64,000 nucleotides of DNA. Source: an uncultured Lachnospiraceae bacterium. Lineage in GTDB: Bacteria > Bacillota > Clostridia > Lachnospirales > Lachnospiraceae. Under the pieces are notes generated by a model, which was not told the DNA's origin, did not search any database, and saw nothing but the letters and a program-made list of their open reading frames with translations. Position numbers and translations under genes: made by a program. The DNA is taken from assembly GCA_947086895.1 (NCBI GenBank), contig CAMUAR010000011.1:17969-81968 (forward strand), given 5' to 3'. Positions 26,623-35,536 of the stretch are shown one piece after another (position 1 is the stretch's first letter; the number at the start of each line of letters is the position of its first letter).

Positions 26623-28233
26623 ATGGAAGAACAAACAATTATTATCGATGTAAATAAACAATATCAAACATGGGATGGCTTCGGTACTTCCTTAATGTGG
26701 TGGGCCAATGCTATGGAAGGATTTGAGCAGATTCCTGCGACAATATCCGGTCAGGAAAAAGGATTTGAAAACCGTTATCAAGAGCTTATAAATCTTTTAT
26801 TTCACCCAAAAGAAGGGCTTGGCATCAATATTGTCCGGTATAATGTCGGCGGCGGAGATTGTGATTCCCTCGATTTTATCAATCGTTCTGGGGCAAAAAT
26901 ACCCAGTTATATCAATGAAAAAGGGGAATATAACTGGAAGTCGGACGAAATGCAGCAAAAAGTACTGAAAGACGCTTTTTGCATGATTCAATCGACGGAC
27001 CAGCATTTCTACAATACTGTTTTTTCTGTTTCTCCTCCTTATTTTATGACTTATTCAGGAAGCTCTACAGGAAATAAAACAGCAGCCGATGACAATCTAA
27101 GGTGGGATTGTTATAAAGATTTTACAGACTATTTTTTAAATGTCGCAAGCTATATTCACGATACATTACATATTCCTGTCACGGATATTGAACCGGTAAA
27201 TGAACCGACTTCCGGCTATTGGGTTTACGGTTCCCAAAAACAGGAAGGATGTCAATTTAACCGAATTACCCAGCCAGAAGTTCATCAAAATTATTTTGAC
27301 CCTGCAGCAGACCCTTATAATCCTGATTCTTATTCTGCATTAAGCAAAATTTATGAAATCACAGGCAGAGAACTTGCACAAAGACAAAAGATAGGGAAAT
27401 TGGCTGGAGTTATTATTTCTGGGACAGATGAAACAAGCATTGACGAGGCTCTGCTTTCCTTTGAATCATTGACCGAAAAAGCGAAAGAATATATTTCAAA
27501 AATTGCTGTTCATGAATATATGGGCAGCAAGCGCACCGAACTAAAAGAACTTGCACGCACATACAAAAAACAACTCTGGATGAGCGAAGTATCTTACGGC
27601 GGCGGAATATGGAACCCGGAAGCGATGGACGAAGGCTGTTTTTCGCTTTGCAGGGCAATACAAAAAGATATCTATGAACTTGGAGCAACCGGCTGGGTAA
27701 TCTGGCAGGCAATCGAAGGACTCGGAGAAAACCTTTTGTGGAATTCCAATTGGGGACTGATTCATTGTTTGTACGAAGAACCTGTATGGAAAGAATACAA
27801 TCCTTTTGGAATGAGCCATAAACAGTATAATTTCAGCAAAGAACATAATCTAACTCCTGAGGATATTTTAAAAAGAGGGCTTTGCCGCGGAGATTATTTT
27901 CTGTGCGGACAGTATTATGCTTTTGGACAATACACCAAGTTTTTGCGCGAAGGCTTCTCGATTGTTGATGTATCCAGCTCTGATTTTGTCGCTGCACTAT
28001 CTTTAAGCGGCAGCTTGATTTTGATAACTTTTAACGATTCCGCAAAAGAAAAAATTCATCGTATAGAAATCAAAAATATCAGTAAAATTATCTCTGTCCA
28101 CGAAACGCGGACAAGCGAGACAGAGCACTGGGCAAATATAACAACCGCTCCATCCTACGGCGATCGCTGGATTGTTTTACATCAGCCAGCGCGCTCTGTA
28201 TCCACATACGAAATTGTGATACAAACAATATAA
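26623..28233 (+). CDS. GH30-family glycoside hydrolase
   Basis: A 536-aa (beta/alpha)8 glycosidase of family GH30, with YQTWDGFGTSLMWWA at the N-terminus, INIVRYNVGGGD, the acid/base glutamate E194 in IEPVNEP, and the nucleophile E322 in WMSEVSYGGG. A C-terminal beta-sandwich region (about 450-536) follows, as usual in the family. By similarity to endo-beta-1,6-galactanase-like members it should cleave beta-linked oligosaccharides with retention, but the exact substrate is uncertain. No signal peptide is present, so it probably acts on imported oligosaccharides in the cytoplasm. The ATG at 26623 is chosen over an upstream in-frame ATG (26563) because GTGAGGATTTT precedes it. No transporter or regulator of sugar use is adjacent. 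Confidence 0.88.
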   Translation: MEEQTIIIDVNKQYQTWDGFGTSLMWWANAMEGFEQIPATISGQEKGFENRYQELINLLFHPKEGLGINIVRYNVGGGDCDSLDFINRSGAKIPSYINEKGEYNWKSDEMQQKVLKDAFCMIQSTDQHFYNTVFSVSPPYFMTYSGSSTGNKTAADDNLRWDCYKDFTDYFLNVASYIHDTLHIPVTDIEPVNEPTSGYWVYGSQKQEGCQFNRITQPEVHQNYFDPAADPYNPDSYSALSKIYEITGRELAQRQKIGKLAGVIISGTDETSIDEALLSFESLTEKAKEYISKIAVHEYMGSKRTELKELARTYKKQLWMSEVSYGGGIWNPEAMDEGCFSLCRAIQKDIYELGATGWVIWQAIEGLGENLLWNSNWGLIHCLYEEPVWKEYNPFGMSHKQYNFSKEHNLTPEDILKRGLCRGDYFLCGQYYAFGQYTKFLREGFSIVDVSSSDFVAALSLSGSLILITFNDSAKEKIHRIEIKNISKIISVHETRTSETEHWANITTAPSYGDRWIVLHQPARSVSTYEIVIQTI

Positions 28234-28241
28234 AAAAACAA

Positions 28242-28454
28242 CTAATATTCCTTTGCAACCGGCTCGTCAATCCCATACAATTCCATAAAGTATTTTAAAT
28301 CGGCATTATTTTTTAACAACATGACTTCTTCAAATTTTCCGGTAACAAGATCCCGAAAGCCTGCGATCTGCTCTCCATTACAAATGCTGCAGCGGATCAA
28401 CGGCTTTTTCTGTTCTTTATCATAAGATAATTTTTGCACTTTTTTCTTAAACAT
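28242..28454 (-). CDS. Small CxxC protein, conserved in Clostridia
   Basis: A 70-aa protein beginning MFKKKVQK, with RCSICNGEQIAGFRDLVTG (about residues 21-39) and FEEVMLLKNNADLKYFMELYGI. This pattern is familiar from small proteins of Lachnospiraceae, which are often given unreliable names. The CxxC pair may bind metal or be redox-active. The ATG at 28454 follows TGGAGATTAAA; the frame is open further upstream without a better start. It ends 9 bases from the end of the convergent GH30 gene. Function unknown. Confidence 0.75.
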   Translation of the reverse strand: MFKKKVQKLSYDKEQKKPLIRCSICNGEQIAGFRDLVTGKFEEVMLLKNNADLKYFMELYGIDEPVAKEY

Positions 28455-28575
28455 TTTAATCTCCATTTCTACAAAAATCTGTTTGTGACGCTTTTTGATC
28501 TTGTTTCTGTTGCGCAAACCCAGCGCAGAAAACATTTTTATCGGTGTTTTTTATATTTATTTTTCTATCTTATCA

Positions 28576-28604
28576 TTGATTTTCCCAACTTGTTTTGTTA
28601 TAAT
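28576..28604 (+). promoter_or_regulatory. Sigma-A promoter of the propeller-like gene
   Basis: TTGATT (28576-28581), 17 bases, TATAAT (28599-28604), with a TG one base before the -10. It lies 83 bases before the ATG at 28687. Confidence 0.75.
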
Positions 28605-28686
28605 AGCAGAAAATAAAATTACAGCTGTTTTATTTCAAAACAAACATAAAATAAAATCTTTTTTACAGCAGAACAAGGAGGAAAAA

Positions 28687-29391
28687 ATGCGCAAATTCTG
28701 GGGGTATACTTCCAACGTTAACTATTCGGTCGGCTGTACCGGCGGAACGGTATATATTTATGATTGTGATGGAACAGAACTTGCTAAATTTAAAGATATT
28801 CCTTCTGTCTATTCTTCTGTCTTTTCCCCGGACGGCAATTTGTTCGTTGCAAGATCCACAAGAGCTTACTTTGGAGTGTATTCTTTAAATCCTTTGAACT
28901 TAAAACACAAAGTCCGTTTTTCCAATGTAGACGGAAGTCAGGACGACGGATATACTTTTTCCAAAGACAGTGCTTATTTTTATAATATTGAACGGCAGCA
29001 AAGTTCGACAAACCATGCAATTTCCGTATACGACACTTCAACCTTTCACCGTGTTGCAATGTTTTTAGAACATGATAATCAGACGGAACCTTGCTATATT
29101 GAGTCTAACAAAGATGGGCAGCTTTTTGTGCTTGGTTTTCTTCGCGGAAAAAACGGCGTTATAAGCAATGGATTTGTCTCTAAATTTGATCATAATGGTC
29201 TAAAAGATCTGTGTGATCTTCCTGAGGAAACTTTTGATTTCTACAAAACTTTTAAACACCTTGAATTGCTGGGTTTCACAGACAAGGCAAAAGAATGGTG
29301 CGGATTTGACGACGATGACGATGTAGATATGAACGGAATCGAGCTGAAACAATATCCGCTTTCCGAACTGTGGGAACAATTTCATTGCTAA
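28687..29391 (+). CDS. Beta-propeller-like hypothetical protein
   Basis: A 234-aa protein. The first 190 residues contain repeats reminiscent of WD40/YVTN blades: GGTVYIYDCDGTELAKF, SVFSPDGNLFVARSTRAYFG, FSKDSAYFYNIE and ISVYDTSTFHRVAMF. The C-terminus has an Asp cluster (FDDDDDVD) that could bind cations. Too short for a full seven-bladed propeller; it may be partial or oligomeric. AAGGAGG lies before the ATG at 28687, and a strong promoter lies upstream. No signal peptide. Function unknown, and its neighbours give no hint. Confidence 0.7.
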   Translation: MRKFWGYTSNVNYSVGCTGGTVYIYDCDGTELAKFKDIPSVYSSVFSPDGNLFVARSTRAYFGVYSLNPLNLKHKVRFSNVDGSQDDGYTFSKDSAYFYNIERQQSSTNHAISVYDTSTFHRVAMFLEHDNQTEPCYIESNKDGQLFVLGFLRGKNGVISNGFVSKFDHNGLKDLCDLPEETFDFYKTFKHLELLGFTDKAKEWCGFDDDDDVDMNGIELKQYPLSELWEQFHC

Positions 29392-29467
29392 AAAGCTTCA
29401 TTGTTCCAGCGGCGGTTATTATAACTTCCAAAAAAATTTTATTTAAAATTATACAGACACTGGAGTA

Positions 29468-29935
29468 TTAACTGCCACAGTTCGCCGCATCAATCGCAAT
29501 CACCAAAAGAATTCCTTCCAGTTCATCCTGCGAATCTGCGATATCGATTGTATAGGTGTCACCCCAGTGCAGCAGTTCTTTTGTTATATGGAGAATTTGT
29601 CTGTTTCCATTATACACATCATAATCCCATCCCAAAAAATTTCCTTCTATTTTCCAGCCATTATAATCAATTTCATACTGTGGGCAGAAAAAACTGAATT
29701 TTTTACGGATTGTTCCTATAGCTCTTCCGTGAATTTCAATCTCGAAGGCAGGCAAAAAAGTGAAAAATTTCTGATGAATTGCCGCAACCTCACAGTCTGC
29801 CGCATTATAAATATGAATCTGATGACCGAAGGAAAAAGCTTCTGCTTTAACAAAATAACAGGTATTTCCAGTTTCATCATAAATATCATAAGTATCACTC
29901 CAAGAAAATACGCGCTGTTTAATAAAAAATTTCAT
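29468..29935 (-). CDS. LURP-one-related (YxjI-type) protein
   Basis: A 155-aa protein of the LURP-one/tubby-C-like fold, as in Bacillus YxjI. Seen are MKFFIKQRVFSWSDTYDIYD at the start, the repeated beta-hairpin pattern (CYFVKAEAFSFGHQIHIY, FEIEIHGRAIGTIRKKF) and LHWGDTYTIDI near the end. These proteins form a 12-stranded barrel around a hydrophobic helix; the bacterial function is unknown, although the fold is related to phospholipid scramblases. AAAGGAAAACAA precedes the ATG at 29935. It stands alone between convergent and divergent neighbours. Confidence 0.85.
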   Translation of the reverse strand: MKFFIKQRVFSWSDTYDIYDETGNTCYFVKAEAFSFGHQIHIYNAADCEVAAIHQKFFTFLPAFEIEIHGRAIGTIRKKFSFFCPQYEIDYNGWKIEGNFLGWDYDVYNGNRQILHITKELLHWGDTYTIDIADSQDELEGILLVIAIDAANCGS

Positions 29936-30078
29936 TTGTTTTCCTTTCCAATTTATCCTTCCCAATTCAGTGTAAAAAAGGGTTGCTTTATAAATATCAA
30001 ATTTCTTTGTCTTTTTTAACTTTTATTAATATTGATTTTTCATTTATTCATCGATTGCGGTATTTCAGCACAATTGTT

Positions 30079-31473
30079 TTACTGTCTTTTCCGAAGTTCT
30101 TCGTACACTGCTCTTGTCTGCATATCATCCGACGCGCTCATATAATAAAGTACCCCTTCCGAAGTAAATTTTAAAAACACCTCATTTTTTGGATTTAAAA
30201 ATACTTCACAGTCTCCGGCATATAAAATATGCCAGTTTCCTTTATATAAATTATCCATTCCTGTCCCGGCATTTTTTGAAAGTTCCGGCAAATCGTCCAC
30301 AAGTTCCAGATCAGAGATCTCCTCAACCGCAATCTTATAATCATTTCTCAGCTGTTTCGCAATCAGGTAATCCTCCTGAATATTTAATTTAATCGGTGTA
30401 AATTCCAGCAAAATCATCCACAGACAGGCAATTGGAACATAAAGAATCACAGCTGCTCCGATCACCAGAAAAACCTTTCCAGCCGAAGTTGCAGCATTGA
30501 TCGTTGTACCGTAACCCACTCTTGTTTCAACCATTATGTGTTTATCTGATTTATTATAATACAGCACTCCGCCAATCCAGCAGTCATCATCATCTTCTCT
30601 TAACATTGGATCTATTTTTTTCTCATAACGCCGCTCAAGACGGTTTACTTTTCGAACAGCCAGCAAAATACATGCTGTAATAACGATAATATAAGGGATT
30701 GTTCCCCAAAGCATTCCTGTCAGAAACTTATCCTTTTTCAATGCCATCCCAACGCCCCAGGTAAACGCTGTATTGATCCATGCGCACAGCAGCCAAAGCT
30801 GGTTCCAAATCCTCTTTTTTGCACGCGCATAATTTACATTGACTTCACTGTCGTAACTGACAACCGCCGTCCTCTGACGATCCATCCATTTTGCCGCGGC
30901 ATAAAACATTGGAGTGCAGGCCGCAATCACCGCGATCACCCAAGTCATTCGTCTTCCATAAATATCGCTGTGAAAAAAATAGCAAGCAGCTACTGCTGCC
31001 GCGCTGAGCAATATCGGCAGCAAAAACTGAGATAGTTTTGTTTTGCGCACTTGACCTGCCTTGCTTAATTCAACAAGATTTATATTATCCTGTTTTGCTT
31101 TTTCCTGAATCTGAACGGATTTTTTCCATTCTTTTAATTCCCGGTTGACCATAATGCATGGAAGTTCAAAAAAAACAATTGCAAGCAGAAGCCATAACAT
31201 CCAGATTGTAAACTGAATTGAAAGATACGGCACTGCAATGCTGATTAGAGGAAGTACAAGAAATATAAAAAATGTACTGCGCATTCTGTGCTGATACCAT
31301 ACTTGTTTGTTCTCTACTTGCCTGTAAAACTCTTCTGCAAGCTGCTCATCCCTTGGCACACACAGTCCAAACATGGTACCGTTCCGGTTTTTTCCACTGT
31401 ATTTCATTGTAAAATAAATAATAAATATTGCAGGATACATACCGATAAGTAAAATAATATTAAGCATAAACAT
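30079..31473 (-). CDS. DUF5808 multi-pass membrane protein
   Basis: A 464-aa membrane protein with about eight hydrophobic segments: one at the N-terminus (LNIILLIGMYPAIFIIYF), a pair at about 65-105, pairs around 155-195 and 230-275, and a last group at about 335-370. Between the last two groups is a DUF5808 motif (DDDDCWIGGVLYYNKSDKHI, about 310-330). The C-terminal 90 residues form a soluble PH-like domain. Such proteins commonly accompany YtrA-type GntR regulators and are suspected to act in envelope stress or bacteriocin-related responses. The ATG at 31473 follows AAGGAGG and overlaps the end of the regulator gene by 14 bases, which suggests translational coupling. Confidence 0.8.
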   Translation of the reverse strand: MFMLNIILLIGMYPAIFIIYFTMKYSGKNRNGTMFGLCVPRDEQLAEEFYRQVENKQVWYQHRMRSTFFIFLVLPLISIAVPYLSIQFTIWMLWLLLAIVFFELPCIMVNRELKEWKKSVQIQEKAKQDNINLVELSKAGQVRKTKLSQFLLPILLSAAAVAACYFFHSDIYGRRMTWVIAVIAACTPMFYAAAKWMDRQRTAVVSYDSEVNVNYARAKKRIWNQLWLLCAWINTAFTWGVGMALKKDKFLTGMLWGTIPYIIVITACILLAVRKVNRLERRYEKKIDPMLREDDDDCWIGGVLYYNKSDKHIMVETRVGYGTTINAATSAGKVFLVIGAAVILYVPIACLWMILLEFTPIKLNIQEDYLIAKQLRNDYKIAVEEISDLELVDDLPELSKNAGTGMDNLYKGNWHILYAGDCEVFLNPKNEVFLKFTSEGVLYYMSASDDMQTRAVYEELRKRQ

Positions 31474-32098
31474 AGTCCTCCTTCCCATTGATACATTTTC
31501 TGCAGCTGTTGTTTGCAGGAGTTTTCAAATCATTTTCACAACCTGCGCCGGATTTATTTTCTGCATCATCATCTATATCGCAAAAACTCTGATCTTTTGG
31601 TACTTTTGTATTTTCAGATTTCGATGCAATAGTTCTTTTTGCTGCACTCTCACTGGATGACGCTGAAAGATAATTTGCCTGTGCATTCTTTGGACAATCA
31701 GTACAACCTTTTTCAATTTTTGAATCTGAACTATCATTCTGGTAACAATTTCTGCATTCCTCCAAAAATTCTTCCTGCGTCATACCAGAAAGTTTTGCTT
31801 CCGCAATAATTCTGCGCAGCAATTCACGGCTTTCTAAGCTTAACTGCGGATTGTTTCCAAAAGTTTTGCTGACTCTGGCTCCATTTCTGCGGTCCGCTAT
31901 AATATAGCCCTGCTGTTTTAAAAGCTGATACGCTTTGTTCACGGTCATAGAATTGATACCGATTTCCTCCGCAAGCGCACGCACGGTCGGCAGCTGTTCT
32001 CCCGGTTCTAATCTGCCTTCTGAAATTCCAAGCACAATCTGATCGCGAATCTGCTGATAAATTGGAATATCCGAGCCTTCCCTAATTGCAATTACCAT
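31460..32098 (-). CDS. GntR-family (YtrA type) regulator with Cys-rich tail
   Basis: A 212-aa transcription regulator. Residues 1-75 are a GntR winged helix (IPIYQQIRDQIVLGISEG, LPTVRALAEEIGINSMTVNKAY), and a YtrA-type helical segment follows (ELLRRIIAEAKLSGMTQEEF). YtrA regulators normally end near 120-130 residues. This one continues for about 85 residues with eight cysteines, including three CxxC pairs (CRNC, CTDC, CRKC), which might bind metal or sense redox state. The ATG at 32098 follows AAGGAGG. The promoter region carries an inverted repeat that is a plausible autoregulatory operator. It controls, by inference, the coupled DUF5808 gene. Confidence 0.88.
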   Translation of the reverse strand: MVIAIREGSDIPIYQQIRDQIVLGISEGRLEPGEQLPTVRALAEEIGINSMTVNKAYQLLKQQGYIIADRRNGARVSKTFGNNPQLSLESRELLRRIIAEAKLSGMTQEEFLEECRNCYQNDSSDSKIEKGCTDCPKNAQANYLSASSSESAAKRTIASKSENTKVPKDQSFCDIDDDAENKSGAGCENDLKTPANNSCRKCINGKEDYVYA

Positions 32099-32119
32099 AG
32101 GTTCCTCCTTCTTGTGCAT

Positions 32120-32168
32120 TTGTATTGTTTATATTACTAATTATAATACAAGACATACAAAAAGTCAA
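32120..32168 (-). promoter_or_regulatory. Promoter and operator of the GntR-DUF5808 operon
   Basis: Minus strand: -35 TTGACT (32163-32168), 17 bases, -10 TATAAT (32140-32145). An inverted repeat TTGTATT/AATACAA (32120-32126 and 32145-32151) overlaps the -10, as expected for GntR repression. Confidence 0.75.
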
Positions 32169-32171
32169 TAG

Positions 32172-32228
32172 AAAAAAGCTGCCGCAAAACAACGTTCGAA
32201 TCCGGTTGTTTGCAGCAGCTTCTTCCAT
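32172..32228 (-). terminator. Terminator of carAB
   Basis: Minus strand: AAGCTGCTGCAAACAAC pairs with GTTGTTTTGCGGCAGCTT around a short loop, and TTTTTTC follows. It lies about 45 bases after the carB stop. Confidence 0.85.
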
Positions 32229-32269
32229 GATATATTTTTTCTGAAAACCAAAAGCGAGTAAATTTGCGC

Positions 32270-35200
32270 TTATCCCTCTTTCTGCAATCTTGCGATATCC
32301 ACAAGGCTAAGCGTATTTTTCTGTCTTGTCTCAAGGCTTGTCACAAGCGCGTTTGCCGTGTCAAGCGAAGTCAGACAAGTAACGCCGGTCTCTATCGAAA
32401 TACGCCGGATTAAAAATCCATCTCTCGACTTGTCGCGCCCCTGTGTCGGCGTGTCAATTACCAAGTCAATCTCATGTCCAAGCAATAAATCCATTACATT
32501 TGGACTTTCCTCGCTTACTTTTTTTACTTTAATTGCATTTACGCCGTTTTCTCTGAGCACTCTCGCTGTGCTGCGCGTTGCATAAATCTCATAGCCGAGC
32601 GCCTCGAACCGCTTTGCCACCGCAGCAGCTTCCAGTTTATCGGCGTCTTTGACTGTGATAATCATTTTTTTATGTTTTGGCAGATCGATGCCCGCGCCGA
32701 GAAATGCCTTGTAAAGTGCTTCGTCGAAATTTTTTGAAATTCCAAGACACTCGCCTGTTGATTTCATCTCCGGTCCAAGCGACGTATCCGCGCCGCGCAG
32801 TTTCTCAAAAGAAAATACCGGCATTTTAATCGCGATATAATCCGATTTTCTCGCAAGTCCCGTGCCAAAGCCCATACATTTTATCTTTTCTCCAAGCACT
32901 GCTCTCGTCGCCAGATCGACAATCGGAATTCCCGTCACCTTGCTGATATACGGAACCGTGCGGCTTGAGCGCGGATTGACCTCTATCACATAAACTTCCT
33001 CGTCGTACACAATAAACTGAATGTTGATCAGCCCGATTACATGCAGCGAACTTGCAAGCTTTCTTGTGTACTCCACAATAACCCGCTGCACTTTCTCAGA
33101 CACCGACTGCGCCGGATAAACCGAAATACTGTCGCCGGAATGAATCCCTGCGCGCTCGACATGTTCCATAATTCCCGGAATCAGAATATCTTCGCCGTCG
33201 CACACCGCATCCACTTCAACTTCTTTTCCCATCAAATATTTATCTACCAAAATCGGGTGCTCTTGTACCGTGCGGTTGATCACTTCCATAAATTCTTTCA
33301 CATCATCGTCGCTGATTGCAATCTGCATACCTGCGCCGCCAAGCACGTAGGACGGGCGCACCAGCACCGGATAGCCAAGCTCGTTTGCCGCCTTGATCGC
33401 TTCTTCTGTTGTAAATACTGTTTTTCCCGCAGGTCTTGGAATACAGCATTTTTCCAAAATAGCGTCGAACAGCTCGCGATCCTCCGCCGCATCAACATTT
33501 TCCGCAGAGGTTCCAAGAATCGGGACTCCCATTTTTAAAAGCGCCTCGGTCAATTTGATCGCTGTCTGTCCGCCAAACTGCACAACCGCGCCAGCCGGCT
33601 GTTCAAGATCGACAATACTCTCCACATCCTCCGGCGTAAGCGGCTCAAAATAGAGCTTGTCCGCAATATCAAAATCCGTGCTGACGGTCTCAGGATTATT
33701 GTTGATAATAATTGTTTCATATCCCTGCCGCTTAAATGCCCATGTGCTGTGAACCGAACAGTAATCAAATTCGATCCCCTGCCCAATGCGGATCGGACCA
33801 GAGCCAAGAACTAAAACTTTTTTCCGGCTCCCCTGCTCTTCTGCTTCCCGCGCTGAAGCACTTTCATCTGGCAAGTTTTTTGCTGTTGATACATTTACTT
33901 CGTTCTCGCTTCCAAAACACGAATAATAGTATGGTGTTTCTGCCTCAAATTCTGCGGCGCACGTATCTACTGTTTTAAACGCGGCATAAATACCATACTT
34001 TTCTTTGCGCAGCCGCTTGATTTCTGTAAGCGTTTTTCCGGTCAGCTCCGCAATTACACGGTCTGGATATTCCAGACGCTTTGCCTCAAGCATCAGCTCG
34101 CGGCTCATCGGCTCTGCCGCAAGTCTTTGTTCCATCTCAACCAAAAGCGCGATCTTATCAATAAACCAAAGGTCAATCTGCGTAATCTCATGAATTTTTT
34201 CCTGCGCAATTCCTCTGCGCAGCGCTTCCGCAATCACAAAAATACGGCGGTCGTCAATGCGGTGCAGCTTATCTGCAATATCCTCGTCGGAATCCTTTGA
34301 AAAATCGCCGCTTTTCATACTGTAGATATTCTGTTCGAGCGAGCGCACAGCTTTCATTAACGCGCCCTCAAACGTCGGGCAGATACTCATAACTTCGCCG
34401 GTTGCCTTCATCTGCGTGGTAAGCGTTCTCTTTGCCATAATAAATTTATCAAACGGCCACTTTGGAATTTTGACAACACAGTAGTCAAGCGCGGGCTCAA
34501 AGCTTGCCACTGTCTTTCCGGTAATTGCATTTGGAATTTCATCCAGCGTATAGCCAAGCGCAATTTTCGCCGCCACTTTTGCAATCGGATAGCCCGTCGC
34601 CTTTGAAGCAAGCGCAGAGGAACGGCTGACGCGCGGATTCACCTCAATCACACAGTATTCAAAACTATCTGGCTTCAGCGCATACTGCACATTACAGCCG
34701 CCTGTAATCCCAAGTTCTGTAATAATATTAAGCGCAGAGGTTCGAAGCATCTGATATTCCTTGTCGGAAAGCGTCTGCGATGGCGCGACAACAATACTGT
34801 CGCCTGTGTGTACGCCGACCGGATCAAGATTTTCCATATTACATACAGTGATGCAGTTTCCCGCACCGTCGCGCATTACCTCATACTCAATTTCTTTCCA
34901 TCCGGCGATACACCGCTCAATCAGACACTGCCCGACGCGGCTTAAACGCAGACCGTTCGCACAGATATCGCGCAGCTGTTCCTCCGTTTGAGCGATACCG
35001 CCGCCGGAACCTCCAAGCGTGTACGCAGGCCGGATTACAACCGGATAGCCGATGGACTTTGTAAATTCAACCGCATCGTCCACCGTTGTAACAACCTTGC
35101 TCGGCGCGCACGGTTCCCCAATTTTCTCCATAGTATTTTTAAATTCCAGACGGTCTTCCGCTTTTTTAATGGTAAGAGAAGTCGTTCCAATCAGCTTTGT

Positions 35201-35536
35201 TTTGGTTTCTGCAAGAAATCCGCATTCCTCCAGCTCCATTGCAATATTTAACGCCGCCTGGCCTCCAAGCGTAGGCAGCACACTGTCCGGCTTTTCTTTT
35301 AAAATAATCTGCTTGACAACATCTACCGTCAGCGGTTCGATATAAACCATATCCGCAATATCCCCGTCGGTCATAATCGTCGCCGGGTTTGAGTTTACCA
35401 GCACAACAGTAATGCCTTCTTCTTTTAAAGAACGGCATGCCTGTGTTCCTGCATAATCAAATTCTGCGGCTTGTCCAATTACAATAGGACCTGAACCAAT
35501 CACCAGCACTTTTTTAATTCCGCTATTTTTTGGCAT
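32270..35536 (-). CDS. carB: Carbamoyl-phosphate synthase, large subunit
   Basis: A 1088-aa enzyme subunit that makes carbamoyl phosphate from bicarbonate, two ATP and ammonia delivered from CarA, for arginine and pyrimidine synthesis. It has the duplicated ATP-grasp layout: each half opens with LVIGSGP/LVLGSGP-I-IGQ-EFDY and contains GG-G/GG-AG glycine loops. A C-terminal MGS-like allosteric domain begins near residue 940 (GIDLPKHKKMIITVKDADK). The linker before the second half is about 30 residues longer than usual (around 550-585). The start codon overlaps the carA stop (TAATG) with GGAGGAGG just upstream, so translation is coupled. Confidence 0.97.
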   Translation of the reverse strand: MPKNSGIKKVLVIGSGPIVIGQAAEFDYAGTQACRSLKEEGITVVLVNSNPATIMTDGDIADMVYIEPLTVDVVKQIILKEKPDSVLPTLGGQAALNIAMELEECGFLAETKTKLIGTTSLTIKKAEDRLEFKNTMEKIGEPCAPSKVVTTVDDAVEFTKSIGYPVVIRPAYTLGGSGGGIAQTEEQLRDICANGLRLSRVGQCLIERCIAGWKEIEYEVMRDGAGNCITVCNMENLDPVGVHTGDSIVVAPSQTLSDKEYQMLRTSALNIITELGITGGCNVQYALKPDSFEYCVIEVNPRVSRSSALASKATGYPIAKVAAKIALGYTLDEIPNAITGKTVASFEPALDYCVVKIPKWPFDKFIMAKRTLTTQMKATGEVMSICPTFEGALMKAVRSLEQNIYSMKSGDFSKDSDEDIADKLHRIDDRRIFVIAEALRRGIAQEKIHEITQIDLWFIDKIALLVEMEQRLAAEPMSRELMLEAKRLEYPDRVIAELTGKTLTEIKRLRKEKYGIYAAFKTVDTCAAEFEAETPYYYSCFGSENEVNVSTAKNLPDESASAREAEEQGSRKKVLVLGSGPIRIGQGIEFDYCSVHSTWAFKRQGYETIIINNNPETVSTDFDIADKLYFEPLTPEDVESIVDLEQPAGAVVQFGGQTAIKLTEALLKMGVPILGTSAENVDAAEDRELFDAILEKCCIPRPAGKTVFTTEEAIKAANELGYPVLVRPSYVLGGAGMQIAISDDDVKEFMEVINRTVQEHPILVDKYLMGKEVEVDAVCDGEDILIPGIMEHVERAGIHSGDSISVYPAQSVSEKVQRVIVEYTRKLASSLHVIGLINIQFIVYDEEVYVIEVNPRSSRTVPYISKVTGIPIVDLATRAVLGEKIKCMGFGTGLARKSDYIAIKMPVFSFEKLRGADTSLGPEMKSTGECLGISKNFDEALYKAFLGAGIDLPKHKKMIITVKDADKLEAAAVAKRFEALGYEIYATRSTARVLRENGVNAIKVKKVSEESPNVMDLLLGHEIDLVIDTPTQGRDKSRDGFLIRRISIETGVTCLTSLDTANALVTSLETRQKNTLSLVDIARLQKEG

